Below, one piece after another: positions 32,748-42,404 of a DNA stretch of 49,800 nucleotides. How positions within the stretch are numbered: position 1 is the first letter of the stretch; each line of letters opens with the position of its first letter. A program made the position numbers and the translations under genes. Location: NCBI GenBank assembly GCA_023666425.1, contig JAMPCA010000011.1, positions 1 to 49,800 of the forward strand, in the 5' to 3' direction. A model generated the notes under the pieces. The model was given only the letters and a program-made list of their open reading frames with translations. It had not been told where the DNA came from and made no database searches. Source of the stretch: Muribaculaceae bacterium. GTDB lineage: Bacteria; Bacillota; Clostridia; Lachnospirales; Lachnospiraceae.

Positions 32748-33027
32748 ACGGGAATCAACTCCTGCGGCGGACGGCAGAGCGCGCAAGTGGCTTTCAAAGC
32801 TATCTTTGTGACGGAAAATAGGATTTTCTTCATGTTCTGTACGAAAATCAGCGATGGCGGGACATGGACGTCCCGCAAAGCCCGCACTGAGCCACGATGG
32901 CGAATTGCGGGCGGTCGCGTCGAAGAATGGCACATCTTTTCAGAACATGCGAAAATCCATTTGACGGAACAGATAGCGTGAAAGCCACTTGCGCGCTCTG
33001 CCGTCCGCCGCAGGAGTTGATTCCCGT
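32748..33027. mobile_element. 280-bp MITE-like element with perfect 49-bp terminal inverted repeats
   Basis: The arm at 32748-32796 is the exact reverse complement of 32979-33027. The symmetry continues inward imperfectly, with paired blocks GCTATCT, GGATTTTC and CATGTTCTG. The centre holds a 7-bp hairpin (32857-32876) and two copies of CGATGGCG. It encodes nothing convincing. A clear target-site duplication is not visible, so a MITE is a suggestion; a transcribed structured RNA or a dispersed palindromic repeat is also possible. Confidence 0.6.
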
Positions 33028-33076
33028 ATATGATCTGCAGCCTGGACTACCAGCCGTAAATAGTAACATTTCTATC

Positions 33077-33105
33077 TTGACATTGCCCCCTAAGTTTGCT
33101 ATCAT
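33077..33105 (+). promoter_or_regulatory. Sigma-A promoter of guaB
   Basis: Perfect TTGACA (33077-33082), 17-bp spacer, TATCAT (33100-33105), 39 bp before the start codon and 50 bp beyond the palindromic element. Confidence 0.78.
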
Positions 33106-33111
33106 CTATAA

Positions 33112-34602
<1,491 letters not shown>

Positions 34603-34647
34603 TACGGGCGCTGTCCCACTATCAATTTTTACGAGGTGATTGCAATT

Positions 34648-35922
34648 TTGGAAGCTGACGATATAGCAAAGCTTATCAGCCTGATCGTACTTATATTTCT
34701 CTCCGCGTTCTTTTCGTCCGCGGAGACTGCACTGCTGACCATCAACAAAATACGAATGCGCACGCTCTGCGAGTCCGGCGACAGACGGGCAGAGCGGGTG
34801 CTGAGAATTACCAATGATTCCGGGAAGATGCTCTCTGCAATCCTGATTGGCAACAACATTGTCAACCTCTCGGCCTCCTCTCTGGCGACAACGTTCGCCA
34901 CGAAGTTCTTTGGAAGCGCGGGGGCAGGTATTGCCACCGGCGCGCTCACTTTTGTGATCCTGATCTTTGGCGAGGTCAGCCCGAAGACCATGGCGACCAT
35001 CTATGCCGACCGCATGGCGCTGGCGATCTCCGGGATCATCGAGATACTGATGAAGGTGATGACCCCCTTCATCTTTATCATTAACAAGCTTTCCAGCGGC
35101 TTTCTCTTCCTGCTCCGGGTCAACCCGGCGGATGCGGGCGCGCCGATGACGGAGGAGGAGCTTCGCACAATCGTGGACGTCAGTCAGGAAAGCGGCGTCA
35201 TTGAGGACGAGGAGCGGGACATGATCCACAATCTCTTCGACTTCGGGGATGCGGAGGCCAAGGAGATCATGGTTCCCAGAATCGACATGACCTTTGTGCA
35301 CGCGGACGCTTCCTACGAGGAAGTTCTGGAGGTCTTTCGCGAGGACATGTACACCCGGCTTCCGGTATACGAGGACACCACGGACAATGTGATTGGCATC
35401 ATCAATATGAAGGATTTCCTGCTTCAGGACAACAACGAGAGTTTTTCTGTTCGTTCCATGCTGCGGGAGCCCTATTTTACCTACGAGCACAAAAATACGG
35501 CAGACCTCTTTCTTGAGATGCGCCAGTCCTCGAGTTCTTTTGCCATTGTGCTGGACGAGTATGGAGATACCGCGGGACTCATCACCCTGGAGGATCTTCT
35601 GGAGGAGATTGTCGGCGAGATCAGGGATGAATATGATATGGACGAGGTGGACGATATTACAAGCCTCAACAAGCGCGAATACTTTGTGCTTGGCTCCGCA
35701 AAGCTGGACGATGTCAGCGACGCTCTCGGCGTCAAATTTGAATCCGAGGATTACGACACCATCGGCGGCTACTGTCTCGGGCTCCTGAACCATCTTCCGG
35801 AAAAAAATGAGATTGTTCTCACAGAGGATAACATTCTGCTTCGCATCGACCGGGTGGACAAGAACCGGATCGAGCGCATATATATCCGGCTGCCGGAGCA
35901 GCCTGAAAAAGGAGAAGCCTGA
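34648..35922 (+). CDS. CNNM/CorC (hemolysin family) membrane transporter with CBS pair
   Basis: 424 residues from TTG at 34648, chosen because GAGGTGA lies about 10 bases upstream; an in-frame GTG at 34636 is part of that site. The N-terminal DUF21/CNNM domain (about 1-170) has four hydrophobic helices with SAFFSSAETALLTINKIR and IGNNIVNLSASSLAT. A pair of CBS domains follows (about 185-310, with IMVPRIDMTFV and RLPVYEDTTDNVIGIINMKD), then a CorC_HlyC domain to the end. Members export or import Mg2+/Co2+ or act in divalent ion homeostasis; ion specificity is not visible. Confidence 0.9.
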   Translation: MEADDIAKLISLIVLIFLSAFFSSAETALLTINKIRMRTLCESGDRRAERVLRITNDSGKMLSAILIGNNIVNLSASSLATTFATKFFGSAGAGIATGALTFVILIFGEVSPKTMATIYADRMALAISGIIEILMKVMTPFIFIINKLSSGFLFLLRVNPADAGAPMTEEELRTIVDVSQESGVIEDEERDMIHNLFDFGDAEAKEIMVPRIDMTFVHADASYEEVLEVFREDMYTRLPVYEDTTDNVIGIINMKDFLLQDNNESFSVRSMLREPYFTYEHKNTADLFLEMRQSSSSFAIVLDEYGDTAGLITLEDLLEEIVGEIRDEYDMDEVDDITSLNKREYFVLGSAKLDDVSDALGVKFESEDYDTIGGYCLGLLNHLPEKNEIVLTEDNILLRIDRVDKNRIERIYIRLPEQPEKGEA

Positions 35923-35937
35923 CGGCTTCTCCTTTTT
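35906..35937. terminator. Bidirectional intrinsic terminator
   Basis: 14-bp perfect stem AAAAAGGAGAAGCC (35906-35919 with 35924-35937) with a 4-nt loop containing the stop codon of the CNNM gene. T5 on both strands, so it also serves the convergent Rpn-type gene. Confidence 0.93.
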
Positions 35938-35965
35938 CCTCGTATTTTTCAACTGCCCAAAAGTA

Positions 35966-36757
35966 CTATGCTGACTGCAATTCCTTTTCAAGCTCTATCA
36001 CCTGCTCCAGCGTAAGACCGGAATATAATGCAATCTCCTCAATTGACAATTTATTCGCTTCTATCATTCTTAACGCCGACTGCTTATTTCCCTGCTCGAC
36101 TCCCTGCTCAAATTTTTCCTGATAATGCATTTGCAACGTCATATAATCCACTCTCCATTTCTCATTGCTTCTGACAGACTGCACCGCCTCGTCCAGCTCT
36201 CTGGTGAATTCGTCCGCAGGCTCTTTCCCATCAATGAAATCCAGCAGCTTTTTCATTTCCGGCGTGACGTCCTCCATGGTTCCCTTTGTGTTCAAAATGA
36301 TCTTCGTTGTCCCGTCACCAAGAGCTAGCCCGGGATTTTGAATACAGCGGTTTTCAAAGGTGTAGATGTGTCTTTTCTCACCAAACAAATCAAAGGTACA
36401 TACAAAAATGATAACGCTGCGCTTTAACGCTTTGTAATCCGTCCCCTTCTCTAAAATATTCAGATCCATCATTCCCTGATAATATCTTGTCCTTCGGGGA
36501 AGATTTCTATTTTCCGTTGTCTGCATCTCGATATTGTAGACGGTGTCCCTTCCGTCCTCCACATAGATGTCCAGACGCACACTTTTCGCATTCGCAGAAA
36601 AATTTATCGTCTCCTGCGATTTTGGATATTCGATGCCTGCTATCTTCATATCCAGCACGCGCTCTAAAAAAGGTTTGCAAAATTTCGGATTTCTCATTAT
36701 AACGCCAAACATGAAATCGTCTTTAATCTGCAATTCCTCAAAGGATTTTTCTATCAT
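35966..36757 (-). CDS. Rpn/PD-(D/E)XK nuclease family protein (transposase-like)
   Basis: 263 residues. The N terminus IKDDFMFGVIMRNPKFCKPFLERVL and the nuclease core VRLDIYVEDGRDTVYNIEMQTTENRNLPRRTRYYQG (D-x-n-E-x-Q pattern near residues 63-80) match the Rpn/PD-(D/E)XK family annotated as recombination-promoting nucleases or putative transposases. The C terminus has a Q/E-rich helix (YQEKFEQGVEQGNKQ) and a sigma-like SIEEIALYSGLTLEQVIELEKEL motif. Often multi-copy. No terminal inverted repeats are seen around it. Its own strong promoter lies at 36779-36807. Confidence 0.85.
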   Translation of the reverse strand: MIEKSFEELQIKDDFMFGVIMRNPKFCKPFLERVLDMKIAGIEYPKSQETINFSANAKSVRLDIYVEDGRDTVYNIEMQTTENRNLPRRTRYYQGMMDLNILEKGTDYKALKRSVIIFVCTFDLFGEKRHIYTFENRCIQNPGLALGDGTTKIILNTKGTMEDVTPEMKKLLDFIDGKEPADEFTRELDEAVQSVRSNEKWRVDYMTLQMHYQEKFEQGVEQGNKQSALRMIEANKLSIEEIALYSGLTLEQVIELEKELQSA

Positions 36758-36778
36758 AACATCCCCTATTTTATCTAC

Positions 36779-36807
36779 ATTATAATATGTGTCAGCAGCC
36801 TTGACAA
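36779..36807 (-). promoter_or_regulatory. Sigma-A promoter of the Rpn-type nuclease gene
   Basis: Minus strand TTGTCA (36802-36807), 17-bp spacer, perfect TATAAT (36779-36784), 22 bp upstream of the start codon. Confidence 0.75.
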
Positions 36808-36851
36808 GAACTGATTTGAAAATGGATGCAACTACCGGCGCTCCTACAAGT

Positions 36852-36888
36852 AAACGCTACAGCCACTATAGACAAGCTGCAGCGTTTT
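36852..36888. terminator. Possible terminator at the end of the Tad-like operon
   Basis: 12-bp stem with one mismatch (36852-36863 with 36876-36887), 12-nt loop. On the minus strand it is followed by ACTTG, a poor T-run, 76 bp past the last gene of the operon; on the plus strand by TTCC. Confidence 0.4.
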
Positions 36889-36964
36889 CCTTGTCTGCCC
36901 AGGCGCACACTGGTTTTCTATCCTCCATTGCCCTCCGCTTCCTGCTTTGCCAAAGCAAGTCCTC

Positions 36965-38524
36965 TCATGCTGTCTCCGCCCGCATAAGCACGGATCTTAG
37001 CAGACTCCGCAAAGACAGATCCAGCGCCCAGCGGGAACCTGTGGAAAGACCTCCCCTGCTTTCTGCCACAAGCAGCCCTGCAGCATCCTCAAAATATTTT
37101 TTGCTGATAAAGCGCATCCGAATCGGCGCGACCGTCGGCAAATCATTGTTTGAGGGCGGCGTGGGTTCTGGTATGTCCGGCTCCGGCTCATCCGGCCCGG
37201 GGTCGGGATCCTCCGGCTCATCCGGCTCGTCCGGGTCAGGATCATCGGGGTCGGAATCGTCCGGATCGTCGGGATCCTTCGGCTCGGGGTCGGGATCATC
37301 GGGGTCAGGATTGTCAGGATCCGGGTCGGAATCATCGAAGTCAGAATCGTCCGGATCCGGGTCGGAATCGTCCGGCGTCTCACCCGGGGGTAAAATTATT
37401 TTATCTTCTTCTTCCTCCTCCCCCGGCCACACCGCAAACAAATGCACCTGCGGCGCATATTTGAGTATCCACCCGTCTGTAATCTTCGCATCCAGCGCGT
37501 AGGATGCCTCCACGGCTCCCTGCGACAAGGCGTAGCCAACAGGGCTTTTTCCATCTTTCGTCCAGTTTTCCTTACGCATCCGCTTATCTTTTTGTCCGTA
37601 TACTGCCGTCTGCAGCACAAGCATGGTATCCGCCGCAGATAAATTCCTATGATACACAATCTGTATCTGAATGGGAGACGCCTCCGCCGTCAGAGTGCCC
37701 GCATCATTGACGTAAAAAGTACAGTCTATGCTGTCGCAGGACTTTATTCCCGTCCAGCCCTCAAAGGTGTAGCCTTTTTTCACCTCGGCGGAAGCTGTCA
37801 GCTTTGTGCCGTACAGATAATGTCCGCTTCCGGTCACCGCTTTGATTCCCGTGGACTTTTTGACTTTTATATCATAGAAAAGCCCTTTTACCTCCTTGTC
37901 AAAATAACTTTTGAGGGAGTTCGCGGCGGCGGCGTTCCAGTTTTCGGCTCCCGCGATTCCATCATAGTCGGTATAGACCTTCCCCGTAAAATTCCCGTTA
38001 TCGTCCATGCCGCCTTTGATATCATTCCCTCTCACCACGGTCATGCAGGCGTCCACTGTCATCGTACAGTTTCCCTCTTCCAGCGCCTGCTTTGCCTTTT
38101 CGTTCATTCTCTTTTTCAGACTGCTGAGCATCAGCGCGTAAAGATTGTACTCATACCCGGACTTCTGGCGCGAATCGACCCTTTTCATGTAGGAACCGCC
38201 CAGCTTGAAATAGATGTTTTGCAGCTTCTTTCCGCTCATGTCCCGCACGCTCACCTTCCAGCCCAGCGTCTTATAGCGTATATTCGTGCTTGCAATTTTT
38301 GCGCTCGTCGCATAGCAGATCTCGCCGTCCTTCTCGTTGACCTTCCAGAATTTCACGGAATTGCCATTTTCATTGTAATAAGCACAGGCATTGTCAAACG
38401 CATGGGCGTTCACCGTCGTGGGTGCGATCCCTCCAAACAACAGCGCCGCCGCCAGCATAAGGACAAACAGCCTCCTGCCGCCCGTTTTCAAAAAATGTAT
38501 CCCTCTCAAAAAATACCTCCTCAT
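36965..38524 (-). CDS. Secreted protein with InlB-type repeat and Asp/Pro-rich stalk, last gene of the Tad-like operon
   Basis: 519 residues. The signal peptide is at about 1-40 (basic start, LFVLMLAAALLFGG, then VNA-HAF). A central unknown domain (about 45-235) is followed by a GYTFEGWTG repeat (about 255-280) and an InlB/Flg_new-type domain (IVYHRNLSAADT to HLFAVW, about 288-370). A Glu patch leads to a stalk of Asp-Pro-Asp repeats (about 385-460). The C terminus is basic and lacks LPXTG or a membrane helix. The ATG overlaps the upstream stop by 4 bp; a TTG at 38509 with an ideal AGGAGG is an alternative start. Position suggests a pilus-associated adhesin or tip protein. Confidence 0.8.
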   Translation of the reverse strand: MRRYFLRGIHFLKTGGRRLFVLMLAAALLFGGIAPTTVNAHAFDNACAYYNENGNSVKFWKVNEKDGEICYATSAKIASTNIRYKTLGWKVSVRDMSGKKLQNIYFKLGGSYMKRVDSRQKSGYEYNLYALMLSSLKKRMNEKAKQALEEGNCTMTVDACMTVVRGNDIKGGMDDNGNFTGKVYTDYDGIAGAENWNAAAANSLKSYFDKEVKGLFYDIKVKKSTGIKAVTGSGHYLYGTKLTASAEVKKGYTFEGWTGIKSCDSIDCTFYVNDAGTLTAEASPIQIQIVYHRNLSAADTMLVLQTAVYGQKDKRMRKENWTKDGKSPVGYALSQGAVEASYALDAKITDGWILKYAPQVHLFAVWPGEEEEEDKIILPPGETPDDSDPDPDDSDFDDSDPDPDNPDPDDPDPEPKDPDDPDDSDPDDPDPDEPDEPEDPDPGPDEPEPDIPEPTPPSNNDLPTVAPIRMRFISKKYFEDAAGLLVAESRGGLSTGSRWALDLSLRSLLRSVLMRAETA

Positions 38525-39042
38525 TCTACCACCAGTGTCTTACTGCACTGGATTGTCTTTTTCATACCGTTCGGAAGATAGAACTGCTCCGTGATGCCCA
38601 CGGAAAGTATCCCCTGTTCCATATCGCAGGCATAAACCGATATGCGCACCTTTGAATCTGAGCGAAGCTGCCCGGTGAGATCCTGCTTCACAAAAGCCTC
38701 CACCTGCGCATCGCTGCATTTGCGCACCGGAACATACACAATCTCCCACTCGTCCTCCTCTGTCTCCCCATCTTCCTGCTTCTCTCCTGCCTTATCTTTC
38801 CCGCCTGTCTTGTCTGTCCTGCCTGTCTTTTTGTGTTTTGCTTCTTTCTCCTCCTCCTTTTCCTTTTTGACCCATGTAGGCACAAGCCGGACATAATACT
38901 CGTCCATATTTTGCTTTAACACGGTCGCAAGACAGTTTTCCATCTCATTTCTCCGGCTGGAGATACTGTAAATGGACAGACAGGAAACTACCGTGTAAAT
39001 GACGATAGCCGTACCCAAAAGCCCGAGAATGACCTGCTTCAT
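38521..39042 (-). CDS. TadE-like minor pilus protein with charged central segment
   Basis: 173 residues from the ATG at 39040-39042, supported by GGAGG 8 bases upstream; the longer frame lacks a site and overlaps the next upstream gene. One N-terminal transmembrane helix (about 4-25, VILGLLGTAIVIYTVVSCLSIYS), then an extracellular region. Residues about 58-98 are Lys/Glu-rich low complexity (KKEKEEEKEAKHKKTG), followed by a compact domain (YVPVRKCSDAQVEAFVKQDLTGQL to QFYLPNGMKKTIQ). The topology fits TadE/TadF-like minor pseudopilins; direct similarity is not obvious. It lies within the pilus operon, 1 bp after the 48-residue peptide. Confidence 0.72.
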   Translation of the reverse strand: MKQVILGLLGTAIVIYTVVSCLSIYSISSRRNEMENCLATVLKQNMDEYYVRLVPTWVKKEKEEEKEAKHKKTGRTDKTGGKDKAGEKQEDGETEEDEWEIVYVPVRKCSDAQVEAFVKQDLTGQLRSDSKVRISVYACDMEQGILSVGITEQFYLPNGMKKTIQCSKTLVVE

Positions 39043-39043
39043 A

Positions 39044-39190
39044 TCAGCATCCTCCGTTTCCCCAGAGCTGTACCATCTGTCCCAGCATCCCATCCGGGCA
39101 GAATACCATCTGCCCAACAATGGCAAAAAGCAAAAATGCACCAACTGCCGCAATCACGGCACTTCCGTATTCTCTGATCACCTCTTTCAT
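39044..39190 (-). CDS. 48-residue Flp-pilin-like membrane peptide
   Basis: Start ATG at 39188-39190 with GGAGG 6 bases upstream; stop at 39044-39046. The sequence begins MKEVIREYGSAVIAAVGAFLLFAI, with Glu-Tyr-Gly at residues 7-9 and one hydrophobic helix, ending with QMVQLWGNGGC. In Flp pilins the mature N terminus carries Glu5-Tyr6 before the helix; here the same pattern appears almost directly after the start Met, with no leader. Too short for most gene finders. Part of a run of tightly spaced genes. Confidence 0.75.
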   Translation of the reverse strand: MKEVIREYGSAVIAAVGAFLLFAIVGQMVFCPDGMLGQMVQLWGNGGC

Positions 39191-39191
39191 A

Positions 39192-39299
39192 CTACACCTC
39201 CGCCAATAGTGTCAAAAAAGTGCAAAACGCCGCCAGTATGCCCGTCCCAAGAAACAGCATGGCCGCTCCCGCTCCATATTCCTCAATCAACTGCTGCAT
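39192..39299 (-). CDS. 35-residue Flp-pilin-like membrane peptide
   Basis: Start ATG at 39297-39299 with GGAGGAG 6 bases upstream; stop at 39192-39194. The sequence begins MQQLIEEYGAGAAMLFLGTG, again Glu-Tyr-Gly at 7-9, then a single helix to the C terminus (TLLAEV). The stop is 1 bp before the next start codon. It is probably a membrane peptide or minor pilin; it has almost no extracellular part. Confidence 0.7.
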   Translation of the reverse strand: MQQLIEEYGAGAAMLFLGTGILAAFCTFLTLLAEV

Positions 39300-39310
39300 A
39301 TCTTCTCCTC

Positions 39311-39688
39311 CTATTTCGCATAGCCCCGAAAGGTATGCTCCTTCCGAAAGCCAAATATTTTCATTTCCAGCGGAAAGGTAAGCTCCACCCGCGCCATCGT
39401 CACGCTTTTTGTGTTCGATGGAAGCTGGGAAGCCCTCACGCAGCGCGTGGTTCCGCCGCCGTCATAGTAATAAGTGAGCGCCAGCTCACAGCCGGCTTCT
39501 TTTGCGCGGGTAAAGCATTCCTGCGCTACCCCCGAAGCAAAATGGCTGTTCTCGATCTCGTCCACCATCTGCGCCTGCAGATCCTGCGCCCCCATGACAT
39601 TCAGGTAGGCGGACAGAATCCCCAGCGCCGCCGAGGTCATAAAAAGAATCAAAAACACACCCAGAAAAGTCTTGATAACCTGACTCAT
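39311..39688 (-). CDS. TadE-like pilus protein
   Basis: 125 residues, ATG after GAGGAGG. One N-terminal helix (about 4-28, VIKTFLGVFLILFMTSAALGILSAY), followed by an extracellular domain of about 95 residues with two cysteines (Cys at about 58 and 67 in ECFTRAKEAGCELAL) that might form a disulfide, and VTMARVELTFPLEMKIFG near the end. The helix-then-domain layout, size and position directly after the platform gene are those of TadE/TadF minor pilins. Confidence 0.72.
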   Translation of the reverse strand: MSQVIKTFLGVFLILFMTSAALGILSAYLNVMGAQDLQAQMVDEIENSHFASGVAQECFTRAKEAGCELALTYYYDGGGTTRCVRASQLPSNTKSVTMARVELTFPLEMKIFGFRKEHTFRGYAK

Positions 39689-39697
39689 TTTTCCTCC

Positions 39698-41077
39698 TCA
39701 AATTCCAACTCCTGTGATAAAGGACAACATAAACACAGCCATATCCACCACCAGCTTAAAGGACGCCGTGAGCACCGGAGCCAGAAACAGCAGATACATA
39801 CCGCTGGAAAGGTTTGCCAGACGCTCCTTCTCCGCCGAATCCAGCATCGCAAGGTTCCGGTCGATCAGCTCGGAAAGCTGTCTGTCCGCCTGCAGACTGT
39901 GCCCCATGGATATGGAAAACAGCATACTCATCGCCGCATGAACCTCCGGAATCTCAAAGTCCTGCAAAAAGGCATGATAGGGCTCCGCCGCCTCCGGCTC
40001 CAGCTCCAGTCTGTCATTTAAGAGCAAAAGCTCCGATTCCAGCACTGCCGGGACATGCTCCACGGATTTGCGCATGGACATCTGCACATTCTCGCTCTGC
40101 AGAAGCAATACGATATCCAAAAGCCATGCCGGGAACGCACACTGAATACTCTTTCTGAGATTTTTTTCTGCCAGCCCGTGTCCCAGCCTGTGCTGGTTCA
40201 GCATTAAAAGGGAAAGTGCAAGCAGCGCCGCTGTCAGGACGCTTTTTCCAAACCAGAACGCCGCCCCCGCGCCCAGTATGCAGGGGAGTGCGAGAACCAG
40301 CGACAAGCGCTGCTCCTTTGCGGCACAATAATTTCTGTAGTCCTCCATGCGCTTTTTATCCTTAGGGTCACTGTCCAGATCCATCAAAAGCCAGTCCGGC
40401 GCCATCATCTTCTGCGCCCGGAGCAGAATCCTCTCGTCCAGCACCAGCATCACGGCTGTCAGTGCCTGACAGACCACATTTTTGCTGATATCCATGTCCA
40501 TGACCGGCATATACAGAATAATCCCGCAGATTATGAGTGATGCGGCAATGGACATCACAATGTCGGTAAACATTTTTGAGCGATCCTTCATTGCCAGCAG
40601 AATCCGGTTCTCCCAGCGTTTCTTGTCCGAAAGCAGCAGATCGACTGCGCGCTCGATCCGTCCGCCATAATTCTCAACATGGACAACAAAGTCATGTACT
40701 GTCGCAATCCTTGCACATGGGTATGCTTCCTCAATCCGCCTTAGGGATTCCCGCATCACGTCCGTATCGTCGTAGGTCATGCGCAGATGATCCAGCGCGT
40801 CGCGCACGGTTCTCTGCATACTGCCGCGCATGGCGGCCTCCACATTCTCGAGGGCAATATCCACCTTCTCCTCCTTGGAAAAGGCATAGAGGAGCGTATC
40901 CAGGTACTCCGCCGCATCCGTAAAGCGCCTCCTCTGCAAAAGCATCCCCTGATAGAGCCTGCAATGCTTTGGCAGCACCACCAGTCCATAGACGGTCAAA
41001 AGAAGCGCGGTGATCCAGTGCAGCCGAAGCAGGAGCTTAAGCATGTACACCGCCACCAGAAATGCCAGATAAATCAA
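39698..41077 (-). CDS. TadB/TadC-like membrane platform protein
   Basis: 459 residues, with TTG start (41075-41077) behind GGAGGTGGAGG; the TTGA overlaps the ATPase stop by 4 bp. Hydrophobic helices at about 5-35, 175-200, 255-290 and 430-455 flank cytoplasmic helical regions typical of the T2SSF fold. It should form the inner-membrane platform on which the ATPase works. Tad systems normally encode two such proteins (TadB and TadC, about 300 residues each); here there is one longer protein. Confidence 0.82.
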   Translation of the reverse strand: MIYLAFLVAVYMLKLLLRLHWITALLLTVYGLVVLPKHCRLYQGMLLQRRRFTDAAEYLDTLLYAFSKEEKVDIALENVEAAMRGSMQRTVRDALDHLRMTYDDTDVMRESLRRIEEAYPCARIATVHDFVVHVENYGGRIERAVDLLLSDKKRWENRILLAMKDRSKMFTDIVMSIAASLIICGIILYMPVMDMDISKNVVCQALTAVMLVLDERILLRAQKMMAPDWLLMDLDSDPKDKKRMEDYRNYCAAKEQRLSLVLALPCILGAGAAFWFGKSVLTAALLALSLLMLNQHRLGHGLAEKNLRKSIQCAFPAWLLDIVLLLQSENVQMSMRKSVEHVPAVLESELLLLNDRLELEPEAAEPYHAFLQDFEIPEVHAAMSMLFSISMGHSLQADRQLSELIDRNLAMLDSAEKERLANLSSGMYLLFLAPVLTASFKLVVDMAVFMLSFITGVGI

Positions 41078-42150
41078 GCCTCCACCTCCTTCTCACCGGA
41101 AAGCTCCCGCTCCAGCTCCGCACTCACCCACGGATCCGAAATCTGTGCCCGGGCAAAGCGTCCCCGCAGGCTCTCGGGAAGCGTCTTTATTACCAGTCCT
41201 CCGTCCTGCACTACAGAAATCACATGATTTTTCCCCTTTTCCCTCAGGAAAAAACAGACCTGGTCAATGTAGCGGTATACCTTGTGATTTTCCCCGCGCT
41301 TTTTCCGGATCAGAACGCCAATATCCACCGCCTGATAGACGTCATTTTCCAGACGGTCCGCGTCCACCCGGCTCTCCAGCATATTCAGGATGCGGTCCGG
41401 GATATTGCGCACATCGTCGGTGTGTAGTGTCGTCATGCCTGAGACTCCTGTGGACCAGCTCTCAAGGAGATATTTCACCTCCTTGGAACGCGCCTCCGAG
41501 AGCATGATCCAGCCGGGATTCAGCCTCAGACTTGCCTTGATTGCGTCGGCATAACTAAACAGTTCCGGCTCGACCCGAAGCTCGATACAGTCCTTTCCGG
41601 GATTCGTCACAGCGTAGCGAAGCTCCATCGTATCCTCAATGGTAATGACACGCTCATTTCCCGGAATATAGCCCGAAAAAAACTTGACGCACTCCGTCTT
41701 GCCGATCCCCGGCATCCCGCAGAAAATAAAGTTCATCCGCGCTCTCACACAGTTGATCAGGAGGGCGAGTATCTCCCTGCTGCAATAGTTCTCCTCTAAG
41801 GCCTTTTTCGCGTTCAGGCGGATCACCGGGGGCGTCTTTCTTATGCTGATGCTTCGCCCGGAGCGCGCCACCGACTCGTGCAGCACCGTCACACGCAGCT
41901 CTGTCGTCTCCGCCTCCAGCTCCGGGCTTCTCTTGTTAAACTGACGGCTCACCACATTCGAGATCCGCTGGGTAAACTGCTCCACAAAGGCAGATGTCAG
42001 ATTCTCATCCACATAGGCCTGGCTCACCCGGTAGCGCTCGTTGTAGATATTCGTCAGCCACAGCTCCCGCCCGTTGTAGTCCACGTCCGTGATTTCCCCG
42101 TTGGTGATAAATTTCCACAAGGGGCCAAAATATTCTTTTCCCAGTACCAT
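41074..42150 (-). CDS. TadA/CpaF-type secretion ATPase
   Basis: 358 residues. Walker A GMPGIGKTE (about 144-152), Asp box VITIEDTMELRY, Walker B-like LNPGWIMLSEARSKEVKYLL and His box MTTLHTDDVRNIPDRI are in the order of VirB11/TadA ATPases. The Walker B segment differs from the usual LRMRPDRIIVGEVRG but keeps its Glu. It powers pilus assembly at the cytoplasmic face. It starts 9 bp after the pilin-like gene and overlaps the platform gene by 4 bp. Confidence 0.93.
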   Translation of the reverse strand: MVLGKEYFGPLWKFITNGEITDVDYNGRELWLTNIYNERYRVSQAYVDENLTSAFVEQFTQRISNVVSRQFNKRSPELEAETTELRVTVLHESVARSGRSISIRKTPPVIRLNAKKALEENYCSREILALLINCVRARMNFIFCGMPGIGKTECVKFFSGYIPGNERVITIEDTMELRYAVTNPGKDCIELRVEPELFSYADAIKASLRLNPGWIMLSEARSKEVKYLLESWSTGVSGMTTLHTDDVRNIPDRILNMLESRVDADRLENDVYQAVDIGVLIRKKRGENHKVYRYIDQVCFFLREKGKNHVISVVQDGGLVIKTLPESLRGRFARAQISDPWVSAELERELSGEKEVEA

Positions 42151-42159
42151 GCCATACCT

Positions 42160-42345
42160 CTAATTCCCGGAAATTCCGGTATTGGCATTCGCCTGTGCAA
42201 TAAAATTGTCAATCAGATTGGAAAATGCGGTCCCGATCGGGCCGCCCGCGTCATTACCGACAACCGCCGTAATGACCAGAATCACTGCCAGAATTGCTAC
42301 TACTGTAATCAGTACGCCTCCGTACTCCTGAAAAATCTCTTTCAT
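42160..42345 (-). CDS. 61-residue Flp-pilin-like major subunit candidate
   Basis: Start ATG at 42343-42345, chosen from the AAAGGA site and from similarity to the 35- and 48-residue peptides; a longer in-frame ATG at 42420 lies in the leader dyad. The sequence begins MKEIFQEYGGVLITVVAILAVIL, Glu-Tyr-Gly at 7-9, helix to about residue 30, then a short hydrophilic tail (NDAGGPIGTAFSNLIDNF). First gene of the operon, as usual for the main Flp pilin. Confidence 0.8.
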   Translation of the reverse strand: MKEIFQEYGGVLITVVAILAVILVITAVVGNDAGGPIGTAFSNLIDNFIAQANANTGISGN

Positions 42346-42404
42346 TCTTCTTATCCTTTCTCCATGCTGTGCCTGCCACATGCATCTTCGAAAGGCTTTT
42401 TGGA

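Noticed and set aside
35966-36757. Rpn-type gene as part of an insertion sequence
   Set aside because: No terminal inverted repeats or target duplication could be seen around it, so only the gene is called.
37147-37380. GC-rich repetitive tract as a possible non-coding repeat array
   Set aside because: It is the in-frame Asp/Pro-rich stalk of the secreted protein on the minus strand.
37649-40021. Plus-strand frames of 310 and 340 residues across the pilus operon
   Set aside because: They cross several minus-strand genes that have tight overlaps and good ribosome sites.
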